From Hyphochytrium catenoides (taxonomy: Eukaryota; Sar; Hyphochytriomycetes; Hyphochytriales; Hyphochytriaceae), in NCBI GenBank assembly GCA_900088475.1, contig FLMG01004236.1:3121-31387 (forward strand): a DNA stretch of 28,267 nucleotides. Reading direction: 5' to 3'. This document shows, in pieces, positions 1 to 8,735 of the stretch. Position numbers and translations under genes: made by a program. Positions within the stretch are counted from its first letter, which is position 1. Every line of letters starts with the position of its first letter. The notes under the pieces are model-generated. The model was given only the letters and a program-made list of their open reading frames with translations. It was not told where the DNA came from and did no database searches.

Positions 1-1486
1 CTGTCTCTCTCGCTCCCTCTCTTCTTTCTCTATCTCTGCCTCTCTGTCTCGGTCTCTGTCTTTCTCCCTCTCCTATACTCTCTCTCTCTCTCAGTCTCTC
101 TCTCTTTCCCTCTTTCCCCCTCCTTACACTCTACCGTTTTGATTGCTCATCGTTGTTGCTAATAATCACCAATCGAATCTTCATTTTGTCTCCTGCTCTT
201 AATCGCAGGAGGATAGAGGGCAGGAAGGCAGCACTGTCTTTCATGGTCTAGATGGCTGGTCCCTCTCTTGTAAGCTATTCTGTGCTTTGCACCTTTCCCT
301 CTGCCTTTCTTCTCTCTTCTTTCTGCCTCTCTCTCTCTCCCTCTGTGTCCGTCTCTCTCTCTCTCTCTCTCTGTACGTCTCTCTCTCTCTCTGTACGTCT
401 CTCTCTATCTTTCTCCTTTCTTCCTGTCTCTCTCTCTCTCCACTCTCTGTCTCTCTCTCTGGGTTGCCTCTCGTCTTCCTTCTCTGTCTGTGCCCTTTCC
501 CTTTCTGACAAGAAGCCTCCACCTCCCGAAATATTTCTTGGTCTGCGCAGCTTCTGTCGCCATCAGCAACTGATTCTTCCTGCAGCCGCTGATGGAGCTT
601 TCTTCCGTTGTCAACAAACACTTTCTTTTTGCCGTCCGGTGCTCGTCCCAACGGCCGCACGCACTTTGCAAGTCATCGTCTTCCTCTTCTTGTTCCTTTC
701 TGATTCTGCCTTGGTCTCTCTTCACTCTCCGGTGTACGTCAGTGCTATTATGCTTCTTTCCTTATCCGCTCAAGTCCTCGCTCTCTCCTCTCCCATTCTC
801 TCGGTCATGGACTCGGTGCTAACTCCGCTCCAAACGATATTCTCTCTCTCTCTCTCTCACTCTCACTCTCTCTCTCTACCTTGTCTTTACGTCTGCGCCT
901 CCTCTCCTCTCCCAGATCTCCTCGCGATGCACTTTCGAATCGACACAATCAAGCAAGAAATTTCCGGATGGGATCTTAGTCGCAACGGCGGCGCATCTGT
1001 GGCTCCCGTGCGGCGCCCGTAGCCACGTTGCGTTCGTCCTAGGAACCGCTCTCTCTCGCTCTCTCTCTTTCTCTCTCTCGCGTCTCTCTTCTGTCTCTCT
1101 CTCTCTCTCGTGTCTCAAACTCTCCCCATGAATCCTCCTCTCCGTTACCGCCCAAGAATCTTCATCTTTTCCTCTTCCCACTGGCAGCAGGTCTTTTCCC
1201 CCTTTCACACTCATCCTTAATCTCTCCCTTTCTTCCTCTGATGATTGGATGAATTGTTACTGCTCTGTCTCTCAAAGGTACAAACTCTCCAAACGACCGC
1301 TCTCTCTTCTTCTCCTGAGGCTAATCCCTCATCTCTGGGCTTAGCAGCAAGCGGTGTTAAGTCTTTTCTCGTTTTGCTTGCTTATTGGTCACTTATCTCG
1401 CTTCGGCTCTCTCATCCTTGCTCTAAGACTCTCTCTCACTCTCTTCTCACTCTCCCTTCTCTCCCTCCTCTCTCCTCTCTCTTCCT

Positions 1487-1565
<79 letters not shown>

Positions 1566-2228
1566 TCTCTCCCATTTGACTATCAATCAGTCATCGCACA
1601 TTCTCAGTCGTTACATTTCCTCCTGGTATTGTCGCTAAAACATCAGTTTCAGTAATAAAGCCAACATAATTTTTACTAAATAATATAATAGTGGCTTTAT
1701 AACCTCAGCATATGAACTGCAATTGTCCTAAAATAGATTCTATATCCCAGCTTTTCTAAGTTGGCCCATAATCCGTTGTCTCATGGCTGAGCTGTCCGTT
1801 ACATTTCCGTTGCTTGGTCAGAAGAGCCAAAGATTCGCTGGCAAAAGTGCACTTCCTCAACTTCTACCTTCCCCCGTGATGGCTCGTTCTCTCTTGCTCC
1901 TCCGCTCCTTCTCTCAGCTCATTCCATAGATACTGGCAGCACGTTTCCCTCTCTCCTCTTCGTAGTAGCTGTCATCTCTCTTCTGTCTCTTTCACTCTCT
2001 TTCTCTCTCCTCTCTTCTTTCTCTCTATTATGTCTCTACTGTCCCTCCACTCTGTCTCTCGCGCGCTCTCTTCCCATTCTGATGGCAAGTCAAGCCGTTT
2101 TATAGGTTCTTGTCCTCTCTTTCCCTCAGGCGCTGATGGTCTTCCATTCTCCGCTGTCTTCTTGCTGCATTACGCTCTGCCGTTGGCATCATTTGTTAGG
2201 CACTGGAGCCTAAGATTTACTGAGTAAA
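1..2228. repeat. CT-rich low-complexity region without a supported gene
   Basis: The + strand is dominated by polypyrimidine sequence with repeated CT-dinucleotide runs around 60-110, 340-470, 840-890, 1045-1110 and most densely at 1493-1562. Long open frames occur on both strands but consist almost only of Leu/Ser (sense) or Arg/Glu (antisense), as expected from translating CT or GA repeats. I see no domain, convincing start context or exon pattern. The tract at 1640-1760 is AT-richer and also empty. Confidence 0.8.
1493..1562. repeat. (CT)n microsatellite
   Basis: A nearly pure CT dinucleotide run, interrupted once near 1526-1534 by TTTCTCTTT. It is the longest pure CT run in the left part of the window. 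Confidence 0.95.
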
Positions 2229-2977
2229 CTATCGCCAATGGAGGACAGACAGGCGGGTAGCCATCTTCAGAAGCAGCAGTAGAACAGTGGCGCCCTCGGT
2301 CTTTAGGATGTTACCGTCCGTTGGCAGATTCGCCGTGTATCTGAGAATCTTCATTCGCCTTTTTCCAGAGCTCACCTTGATGGACCGGACACGTCCATAG
2401 AATCTTCGTCCATTGCGCTGTCTCACCCGACTGCTTCCACTGCCCCTGCCACTGCCGTTGCCGTTGCACAGCCGTGAGCAGCTTAAGCACTTGACGTCGC
2501 CAGCGCAAGGAAAAATATCAACATCATGCGTTACCTGCTGCTCCTCATCGCTTAGTTCTACCTCTGCGCCGGCTGCTGCTGTCGTCAATGCGTGGTTGAC
2601 CTCTAGCAATAGTTCTTCCTTCACTTTCCTATGTAGGATCACTCTCCGTTACAGCTGCCGATTGACATCTCTTCAGTCTAGTACTCAGTATAGTAAGGCT
2701 AATAATATCACGGCCTCTTCATTGCTAACTCTCTCCTCCTCCTTTGCCTTCTCGCCTGTCGCTCACCTCCCTGATCAATCTTCATCTTCGAGACTTTCGA
2801 TCGTTGCTGACAGAGCCCTTGCCTCTCTGCTTCAGCTCATTCTCAATTTTCTTCCAGACCCCACAAGAGCAATCCCAGGCCCAACAGAGCTGCAACCAGT
2901 CTTCCTTCCATAACCCAGGACTTTGTCAACTTCAGAGAGTCTTCAACCTTCAACCCTATCCTTCCACCACCGTTACC
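2229..2977. other. Intergenic region and probable 5' leader of the repeat-protein gene
   Basis: No gene is supported. A minus-strand frame at 2229-2642 is open for 137 codons but has no ATG near its start and no recognisable domain. The plus frame upstream of 2978 is open back to 2744, but the predicted protein there has no signal sequence; the good context ACC-ATG-A at 2978 followed by a signal peptide makes 2978 the likely start. The upstream part is then leader and promoter. Confidence 0.55.
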
Positions 2978-4270
2978 ATGAAGAAAGGCTTGAGTCTCAT
3001 CGTCATTGCTCTAGCACTGGCCACTGCAGGCCAGGAAGCTTCAGCTTTCAGCTACGGCCGAAACAAAGCCTTGCGCAGAACTGAAGAAAGTCAGACTGAC
3101 GTAGGGACAGAAGTGCCCCTCGTTGGACTCGAAGTAACAGTAAAGGTTTCAACTCTTCCTCAGGAAGAAAGCACGGACGCTCCAACCGTACGCCTTGTCA
3201 ATGATTCAGTTACTGAGCGATCCACTGAGGCAGCTACTGAGCCCGCCACTGAGGTCGCTACCGAGCCAGCCACCGAAGCAGCTTCTGAGCCAGCCACCGA
3301 GGCTGCTACTGAGCCAGCCACTGAAGCCGCTACTGAGCCAGCCACGGTGGCAGCTACTGAGCCAGCCACTGAGGCAGCTACTGAGCCAGCTACGGAGGCA
3401 ACTACTGAGCCAGCCACTGAGGCAGCTACTGAGCCAGCTACGGAGGCAGCTACTGAGCCAGCCACTGAGGCAGCTACCGAGCCAGCCACCGAGGCAGTTA
3501 CTGAGCCAGCCACCGAAGCAGTTACTGAGCCAGCCACTGAGGCAGCTACTGAGCCAGCCACCGAAGCAGCTACTGAGCCAGCCACCGAAGCAGCTACTGA
3601 GCCAGCCACGGAGACAGCTACTGAGCCAGCTACCGAGGCAGCTACTGAGCCAGCCACTGAGGCAGCTACTGAGCCAGCCACGGAGGCAGCTACTGAGCCA
3701 ACTACGGAGGCAGCTACTGAGCCAGCCACTGAAGCAGCTACTGAGCCAGCCACCGAAGCAGCTACTGAGCTAGCCACCGAAGCAGCTACTGAGCCCGCCA
3801 CTGAGGCTGCTACTGAGGCAGCCACCGAGGCAGCTACCGAGCCAGCCACTGAGGCAGCTACTGAGCCAGCCACTGAGGCAGCTACTGAGCCAGCCACCGA
3901 GGCTGCTACTGAGCCAGCCACTGAAGCAGCTACCGAACCAGCCACTGAAGCAGCAACTGAGCCAGCCACCGAAGCAGCTACTGAGCTAGCCACCGAAGCA
4001 GCTACTGAGCCAGCCACGGAGGCTGCTACTGAGCCAGCTACGGAGGCAGCTACAGAGCCACCCACTGAAGCAGCTACTGAGCCAGCCACGGAGGCAGCTA
4101 CTGACCCAGCCACGGAGGCAGTTACTGAGCCAGCTACCGAAGCAGCTACTGAGCCAGCCACGGAGGCAGCCACTGAGGAAAGCTCCGAAGATGATAATGA
4201 GAAGCATGGAGCGGAGGGACGGAAGCACGGCCACCACAAGCATGGAGCACGTACTCTAAGACGAGTATAA
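2978..4270 (+). CDS. Secreted Thr/Glu/Ala/Pro-rich octapeptide-repeat protein
   Basis: The predicted protein has 430 residues. Residues 1-23 form a signal peptide (MKK, then a hydrophobic core, then ASA as a likely cleavage site), which is why the ATG at 2978 (context ACCATGA) is preferred over the longer upstream frame. Residues 24-87 are a unique acidic segment beginning with FSYGRNKALRRTEE. Residues 88-399 are 39 octapeptides without length change, consensus EPATEAAT, with scattered substitutions such as ELATEAAT, EPTTEAAT and EAATEAAT. A 31-residue tail follows, first acidic (EESSEDD), then His/Lys/Arg-rich, ending RTLRRV. There is no membrane segment or GPI signal, so it is probably released. 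Regular Thr and Pro suggest an extended, possibly O-glycosylated rod, for example a surface, wall or secreted protein; this is inference from composition. Codon-level variation between repeats without a frameshift argues that the protein is expressed and selected. The N-terminal ALRR-TEE stretch loosely resembles an RxLR-EER effector motif but lacks the first Arg. I do not recognise the family. Confidence 0.8.
   Translation: MKKGLSLIVIALALATAGQEASAFSYGRNKALRRTEESQTDVGTEVPLVGLEVTVKVSTLPQEESTDAPTVRLVNDSVTERSTEAATEPATEVATEPATEAASEPATEAATEPATEAATEPATVAATEPATEAATEPATEATTEPATEAATEPATEAATEPATEAATEPATEAVTEPATEAVTEPATEAATEPATEAATEPATEAATEPATETATEPATEAATEPATEAATEPATEAATEPTTEAATEPATEAATEPATEAATELATEAATEPATEAATEAATEAATEPATEAATEPATEAATEPATEAATEPATEAATEPATEAATEPATEAATELATEAATEPATEAATEPATEAATEPPTEAATEPATEAATDPATEAVTEPATEAATEPATEAATEESSEDDNEKHGAEGRKHGHHKHGARTLRRV
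3239..4174 (+). repeat. 24-bp coding tandem repeat, 39 units
   Basis: Thirty-nine consecutive 24-nt units, consensus GAGCCAGCCACTGAGGCAGC plus TACT, span exactly 936 nt and encode the EPATEAAT octapeptide. Most differences are synonymous (ACT/ACC/ACG, GAG/GAA, GCA/GCT). The array also stays open in other frames and on the opposite strand, a by-product of its base composition. Confidence 0.95.
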
Positions 4271-4391
4271 GCCGCAGTTGCGGAGGTCCCTCAGTGATCA
4301 CATGGAGCTCACACCTTTCATTGCATGTTATAAGCCGCATAGTTGGTGCCCCCACGTTGTCCCTCTAGAGTACGATGTATAAGCTTTAGAT

Positions 4392-4397
4392 AATAAA
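4392..4397 (+). terminator. Polyadenylation signal of the repeat-protein gene
   Basis: AATAAA lies 122 nt after the stop codon at 4268-4270, in the right orientation and at a plausible distance for a 3' UTR end. Confidence 0.6.
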
Positions 4398-5180
4398 CGC
4401 ACTATAATCCAGGAAGCACGTGCCTCTTGCCCATCTGCCGATAGCGTTGACTTCAGCTTGAGACCTCAGGTTCACAAGCAGACGTGGACGACACATCGCC
4501 TGTTCATGGCAGTCTGATACTCCTGGTGATGACCCAGCCAGGCCTAGGAGGAGCAAAGCAAGCCAAGGTGCGAGGTTGAAGAGTCATCCTTCTTCTTGGA
4601 GAGATGTTAAAGATAAGTCGGCAACGTTTCTTTCCTAGACGATAGTCCAGAGTCTGTCTATTGAAGATGTACTCCTTATCATAGTGCTGGAGCCATGGTC
4701 GCAAGCTGATCAAGCTAACTCAACGGGATGCTGGTTTGGAGAAGGCGGACTGATACTCTAAGGAGATACCGAGGTGTCAAGCAACAGAATGGTAAACCAG
4801 AGGGAAGCTCTTCTTTGCTCTCTGGCCATCAAGCGTCCTCCCACGCTGCAAATCAGGCAGCAGTCACGGCTAGGCTTTAACTAGAACACGGCATCTCACT
4901 CTATCCTGGCATGGCAGAGCCAGCGATGAGCAAACGCGAGGAGTATCGTTAGGGACGAATGGCTTTGAACAAGGTCACTGAGACTGCTATTTATTCGACG
5001 GCACACTTCCCTGTTCCTCAGGTCCTGAGATTGAAAGAGGGAACGACTCAACTCAGTCTCTCAATGGCACTATCACTCTTTCCTGCTGACGCCAAGGAAA
5101 TGATCGAGAGCGATGGTGACCGTACCTCGCCGTCTCCAGACTCTTCGCCCACCATTTATGTGTGCATTGCCAGTCCGAGG

Positions 5181-5258
5181 AGGAGGTGCGTTCAATCCGC
5201 ATCCTCCTGGATTGGTCTCAGGAGGTGCGTTCAATCCGCATCCTCCTGGATTGGTCTC
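5181..5258 (+). repeat. 39-bp perfect tandem duplication
   Basis: Two adjacent identical 39-nt copies, 5181-5219 and 5220-5258. Each starts AGGAGGTGCGTTCAATCCGC and continues into ATCCTCCTGG. The AGGAGG and CCTCCT parts of each unit are complementary, so each copy could form a small hairpin. Confidence 0.95.
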
Positions 5259-5773
5259 TTTCCAATCCTCGCGCTCAGCCACGTCTCCGCTGTGCCTGAT
5301 CTCTCCTCTACCCGCTGGGTCTTTCGTCTCCAGCTCTCTCGCTCACTATGCCTAGCCTTCCTTCTACGTCTTATTTCCTTCCTTCACATATCCCTGACTC
5401 CTCGTTCCTCTGCTTCTCATGTCAGCACCGCACAAGGCCCAGCAAGGGCTGTTCGAGAGGAATCACTTAGATGCATAGAAAAGCACGCACTATCTTTGAC
5501 TATGGCCTTCGCTATGGCCTTGGCTTGCCAACGGCGTCTACGCCGCGACACCTCTTGAAAGCTCTTGGAGCCTTTCTTGCTTTGGATACTTCCACTGCCT
5601 TCCCTGCTTGGTCTCAAGCTTCAGCCTTCACCTCTGTTTAGCTTGAGCTTATTGCCCATCAGGAAAAGAAGCGCTGGACCGTTCGCCAACTCTTCTTCAT
5701 CGCCCTGGCTTCTTCATCATCTGTATGAAGCGAAGAAGATAATGAGCGGGGGGAAGAGAGGACGGAGAATATG

Positions 5774-5795
5774 AGGAGAGAAAGAGAGAGAGAGG

Positions 5796-5826
<31 letters not shown>

Positions 5827-5869
5827 AGAGAGAGAGAGAGACTGAGAGAAGAAGAGAGAAAGAGAAGAA
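5774..5869. repeat. GA-rich microsatellite tract
   Basis: Nearly pure purine sequence on the + strand made of AGAGAG runs interrupted by GGG and AAA. It is the opposite strand polarity to the CT tracts at the left end. Confidence 0.95.
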
Positions 5870-6053
5870 ATTAAGGGAGAACTCTGAACTCTGAACTGTC
5901 ACGATGAAAAGCTCTAAAAGCTAAGATTACCTGTCTATCAGCGCTTCATAATTCATGAAGACTACGTCCCCATCATCTAATCTCGTCGTTCGCCCATCAT
6001 CATCATCATCATCTCTATCTTCATGATCAATAAATCATCCATTCCTTCTTCAG

Positions 6054-6467
6054 CTCACCCACTATGATAAGGGCGAAGATTACAAGGGAGAAGAAGCGCG
6101 TAACTCCCACGTTGATCTCCAACAGTATCATGTTCACGCAGAAAACAATGAGGAAGCTGCTGCTGCTGCTGCGGTGGGAAAAGAAGATAGTAGGCGAGAT
6201 CCTTTATCAACCTGCGCCCCGGGCAATTGCGGTGGTGAAGCTGGTTTAGGCGATCGTGTGAACGCGCCACCACTACCGCCGTTGGAGAAGGCGTGCTGCG
6301 CTCTTGGGAGAGACGTTTTGAGCGGCTATAAGGGTCATTGCGGTGACACAATCTGCAATGCCGGACCTCTACGCAGGGTTTGTGGCTCAACTACCATTGC
6401 CGCGACACTACTGGAGCTAGCAGATGACGCAGGGATTGATATCCAGCCCCATCAATCATCAGTCTAA
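6054..6467 (+). CDS. Possible internal exon of an unrecognised protein
   Basis: This plus-strand frame is open from an upstream TGA to the stop at 6465-6467 but contains no ATG. It is preceded by a pyrimidine tract ending CTTCTTCAG at 6045-6053, a plausible splice acceptor, so it may be an internal or final exon. The translation is soluble and polar, with a six-Ala run (CTG/GCT trinucleotide run near 6158-6172) and a Cys-containing middle (STCAPGNCGGEAG, KACCALG, GHCGDTICNAG). I recognise no family. It overlaps the start of the next frame (6424) in a different phase, so the two could be parts of one broken or spliced gene. Low confidence. Confidence 0.25.
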   Translation, partial: LTHYDKGEDYKGEEARNSHVDLQQYHVHAENNEEAAAAAAVGKEDSRRDPLSTCAPGNCGGEAGLGDRVNAPPLPPLEKACCALGRDVLSGYKGHCGDTICNAGPLRRVCGSTTIAATLLELADDAGIDIQPHQSSV

Positions 6468-7008
6468 AAGTCGAAAAAAACCAGACTTAGTAAACTCTCT
6501 TTATTACCTCTGCCTCCGGCACTACAGGGCTATTGCAAGGGTCAGAGACAGAAGTATTGACGTCTTCAAGAAGCATGGCCTAAGTTTGAAGGCTTCGGTG
6601 ACGGTTGCCCAACGTAGAGTAGTAGGGAAGAGGGACCATGAAGGTGGCAAAGGTACTGTGCAGCGTCTGAACTTTGTTGTTAGAACTATTGACGTTTGGT
6701 TTCCAGTTACAAAGCACTGCGAACAGTCTATACCATTGGAAGCCGTGGAGCATGACGTTAGACTCTCGCAATCGCTTATGCCAGCAGACGTGGTACAAGA
6801 GCGAGCCTTGTATCTCTCTCAAGAGGAAGCAGATCACCTTAACAGACTTGAAGACGATAGCAACGCCTCAAAGGTAATAGAGTCGCAACAGCTCTCTCCT
6901 GGACGTATTAGCGAGATCTCTATGCCTACCATTCCTGGAGAGGAGTCTATCTATCAGGACCTGTTCCTTCTGAAAGGGACCATGCTAGGGATTGTCAGGG
7001 TAATGTGA
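6424..7008 (+). CDS. Hypothetical protein, 194 aa
   Basis: This frame runs from an ATG at 6424 to a TGA at 7006-7008. The composition looks like real soluble protein: balanced charge, few low-complexity runs, and segments such as VQRLNFVVRTIDVWFPVTKH and LYLSQEEADHLNRLEDD that read like folded sequence. No signal peptide, membrane segment or known motif is visible. It begins inside the end of the preceding frame (6054-6467), and a further open frame follows at 7005-7409 into the inverted repeat, which suggests one longer coding unit broken by frame changes, perhaps a decayed element gene. The function is unknown. Confidence 0.35.
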   Translation: MTQGLISSPINHQSKSRKKPDLVNSLYYLCLRHYRAIARVRDRSIDVFKKHGLSLKASVTVAQRRVVGKRDHEGGKGTVQRLNFVVRTIDVWFPVTKHCEQSIPLEAVEHDVRLSQSLMPADVVQERALYLSQEEADHLNRLEDDSNASKVIESQQLSPGRISEISMPTIPGEESIYQDLFLLKGTMLGIVRVM

Positions 7009-7241
7009 TGGCTGATGAGGAGCGTCAAGCCGAAGGAGAGAGATTGACCAGTTGCCGCCGTATACAGCAAGGGTTCTATCAGTTTCTTCACTGGCGGTGC
7101 CGCAGATGTCCATATGAGAAGAAGCTCGGCAATAGCACCAAGGCTAAGCCTGTGGGTTCTCAGTCCAGGCCTTGTCATCTCCTGAATGTTCAGCTTCCTG
7201 CTGCGGCATTCATGTCTGGAATCTCCCTCGCCCAGCATCAA

Positions 7242-7395
7242 CAGCTTAGCGGGCTCTCTTCTGTGAGATGTGCGTCCAAGAACGCGCTTAGAAGAAGTAT
7301 TAGAAAAAACAAGGACGACGGGAGATGCAAGCAGGTCTTAAAGAGAGCCGCAAAGAGTCACGAGAGAGAGCTGATAGCTTCGTCACAGTCACGAC
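7242..7395 (+). repeat. Inverted repeat, left arm
   Basis: This ~154-bp arm matches the reverse complement of 7527-7687 almost throughout; for example CTTCTGTGAGATGTGCGTCC occurs here and, inverted, in the other arm. It is shorter by a 7-nt deletion near 7318 (ACGACGGGAGATG here, against a longer form in the right arm). Read on +, it encodes SVRCASKNALRRSIRK, the same peptide that the other arm encodes on the minus strand. Confidence 0.9.
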
Positions 7396-7526
7396 GAGAA
7401 GTGGGCTGACCCTGGAGCTACCGGAAGTTATCGTATCGTTGGATGGCGTATACAGCACCAGGAGACCCAAGAGAACAGGGAAGAGAGATAGGAGGAGCAG
7501 ATGTGACTAGCATCAATAGAAAGGCG
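7396..7526. other. 131-bp spacer between inverted-repeat arms
   Basis: Unique sequence between the two arms. On either strand the arm reading frames continue some way into it, with unrelated C-terminal peptides. I recognise no motif in it. Confidence 0.6.
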
Positions 7527-7687
7527 GTCGTGACTGTGACGAAGCTATCAGCTCTCTCTCGTGACTCTTTGCGGCTCTCTTTAAGACCCGCTTGCATCTC
7601 CCGTCGTATGGCGTCCTTGGTTTTTCTTATACTTCTTCTAAGCGCGTTCTTGGACGCACATCTCACAGAAGGGAGCCCGTTAAGCTG
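7527..7687 (-). repeat. Inverted repeat, right arm
   Basis: This 161-bp arm pairs with 7242-7395. On the minus strand it keeps one uninterrupted frame (part of an ORF at 7418-7729) encoding VRCASKNALRRSIRKTKDA and then QAGLKESRKESRERADSF. The left arm splits the same two peptides between two frames because of its 7-nt deletion, so the right arm is probably closer to the original. It ends 12 bp from the stop of the hypothetical minus-strand gene at 7699-8735. Confidence 0.9.
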
Positions 7688-7698
7688 AGATTTCCTAT

Positions 7699-8735
7699 TT
7701 ATATCCATGAGAGAGGCCCCTCTCGCCAATCAAGATCCAGACTGTGTATGATCTTGTAGGTCGTATCTTCTTTCCTATACACCAGAGGGACATACGACCT
7801 AACGATCATGACAGGTTCCTTGGGCTGATAAGGCTGCTTCAAGAAAAAGTTCTCGGGCAGCTGGGCTATGACCTTCGCTATCATCTGCGAAGCTATCCGT
7901 CCGTTCAGCAGCCAGTCTCCATCGGTAAGGAGAACCTGCCTAATCTTGAATGTGACCCTCCTAGACTTTGCCTCCTCTGTCACAGGCTCCACAATGAGCT
8001 TTACCACATATAGCAGTGACTCCTTTCCCTCTAAAGTCGACACGCCGTCCTTCTGTTCCATGAAGTCCTCGACAGCTCGTGGGGTAACTCCGTTCTCATA
8101 CAGGAGCTGTCTGAATTGCTGCGAGTTTGATCTTTGTTAGTAGATGGAAGAGAGCAATATCTGATAGGAGTATTCAAGGCTTTGCTCGAACCTCTCGTGC
8201 AGTGAGTTTGCGCCTTCTGGGAGTTGAAGCCTTTCGTGTGATCTTCTTCTTTGTCTTAGTTTCGGCAGGCTCAGATTCTCCATTTTCTGTGCCCTCTTCT
8301 TTTTGCTCTTCTTGGTCAAGAGGAAAGAGATTGGCATCGAATCTTCGTCGTCCTCGTCACTACTTGTACTCTTATTAGGAGCTGATAGAGATGCAGCACC
8401 CGTCTTCTCTTCTTCTCCGCCTCGCTGGATAACTGCTGCCGGCGATGCTATTATCTCCTTTGACTTCCTCCTCTTCTTGGCATTTGTCGCACCACTAGTT
8501 GTTGTCACAAGCAGCCGATCTAGCTGGTTTGCGGTTACACCTATGTCATCCTCCAAGAAGGATCGAAACCCTGCAAACTGAGGTGAACAAAGTACCATCT
8601 GGGTTGGGCTCGGAACAGCTGAAAGAACTTATTCAAAGACTGCGCCAGGCCATCTAAAAGCTTCTGTTGCTTCTCTGCTTTCGAGAGCTGTCCACGCAAT
8701 CCTCTGCTGTTAGGCTTCCTCCCTTTTGGACCCAT
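7699..8735 (-). pseudogene. Unrecognised minus-strand gene with frame breaks and one probable intron
   Basis: Reading starts at an ATG at 8735-8733 with a basic N terminus (GPKGRKPNSRGLRGQLSKAE). A frame change near 8590-8600 leads into 8598-8137, which carries FLEDDIGVTANQLDRLL, a KKRRKSK cluster and an acidic STSSDEDDEDS stretch. Near 8338 the plausible coding phase shifts again, into a Glu/Lys-rich segment ending RRRKLTARE at 8192. A probable intron 8191-8119 follows (donor GTTCGA, branch TACTAAC, acceptor CTCGCAG). Splicing it removes an in-frame TAA and joins in phase to 8118-7699, encoding QFRQLLYENGVTPRAVEDF and a folded-looking domain ending at the stop at 7699. The layout suggests a basic/acidic linker followed by a C-terminal domain of ~140 residues. 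I recognise no family. The two frame changes could be decay, sequencing error or missed introns. It lies next to the inverted repeat. Confidence 0.4.

Larger units (their letters stand above)
4398..6053. other. Spacer with repeats, no supported gene
   Basis: The longest open frame (4959-5558, +) has no domain, runs through a tandem duplication and a CT-rich stretch, and has an amino-acid make-up like translated spacer. The region contains a 39-bp tandem duplication at 5181-5258, a GA tract at 5774-5869 and a short CAT-trinucleotide run near 5995-6012. Confidence 0.6.

Noticed and set aside
252-1022. 256-codon + frame at the left end
   Set aside because: It is almost entirely Leu/Ser from CT-repeat translation, with no domain or conserved motif. 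Overlapping antisense frames are Arg/Glu from the same repeats.
2229-2642. 137-codon minus-strand frame
   Set aside because: No ATG near its start, no domain, no neighbouring exons with splice signals.
3160-4239. 359-codon antisense open frame (AASVAGSV repeats) across the octapeptide array
   Set aside because: It exists only because the 24-nt unit lacks stop triplets in several frames. The + frame has the signal peptide, a good start context, unique ends and a poly(A) signal.
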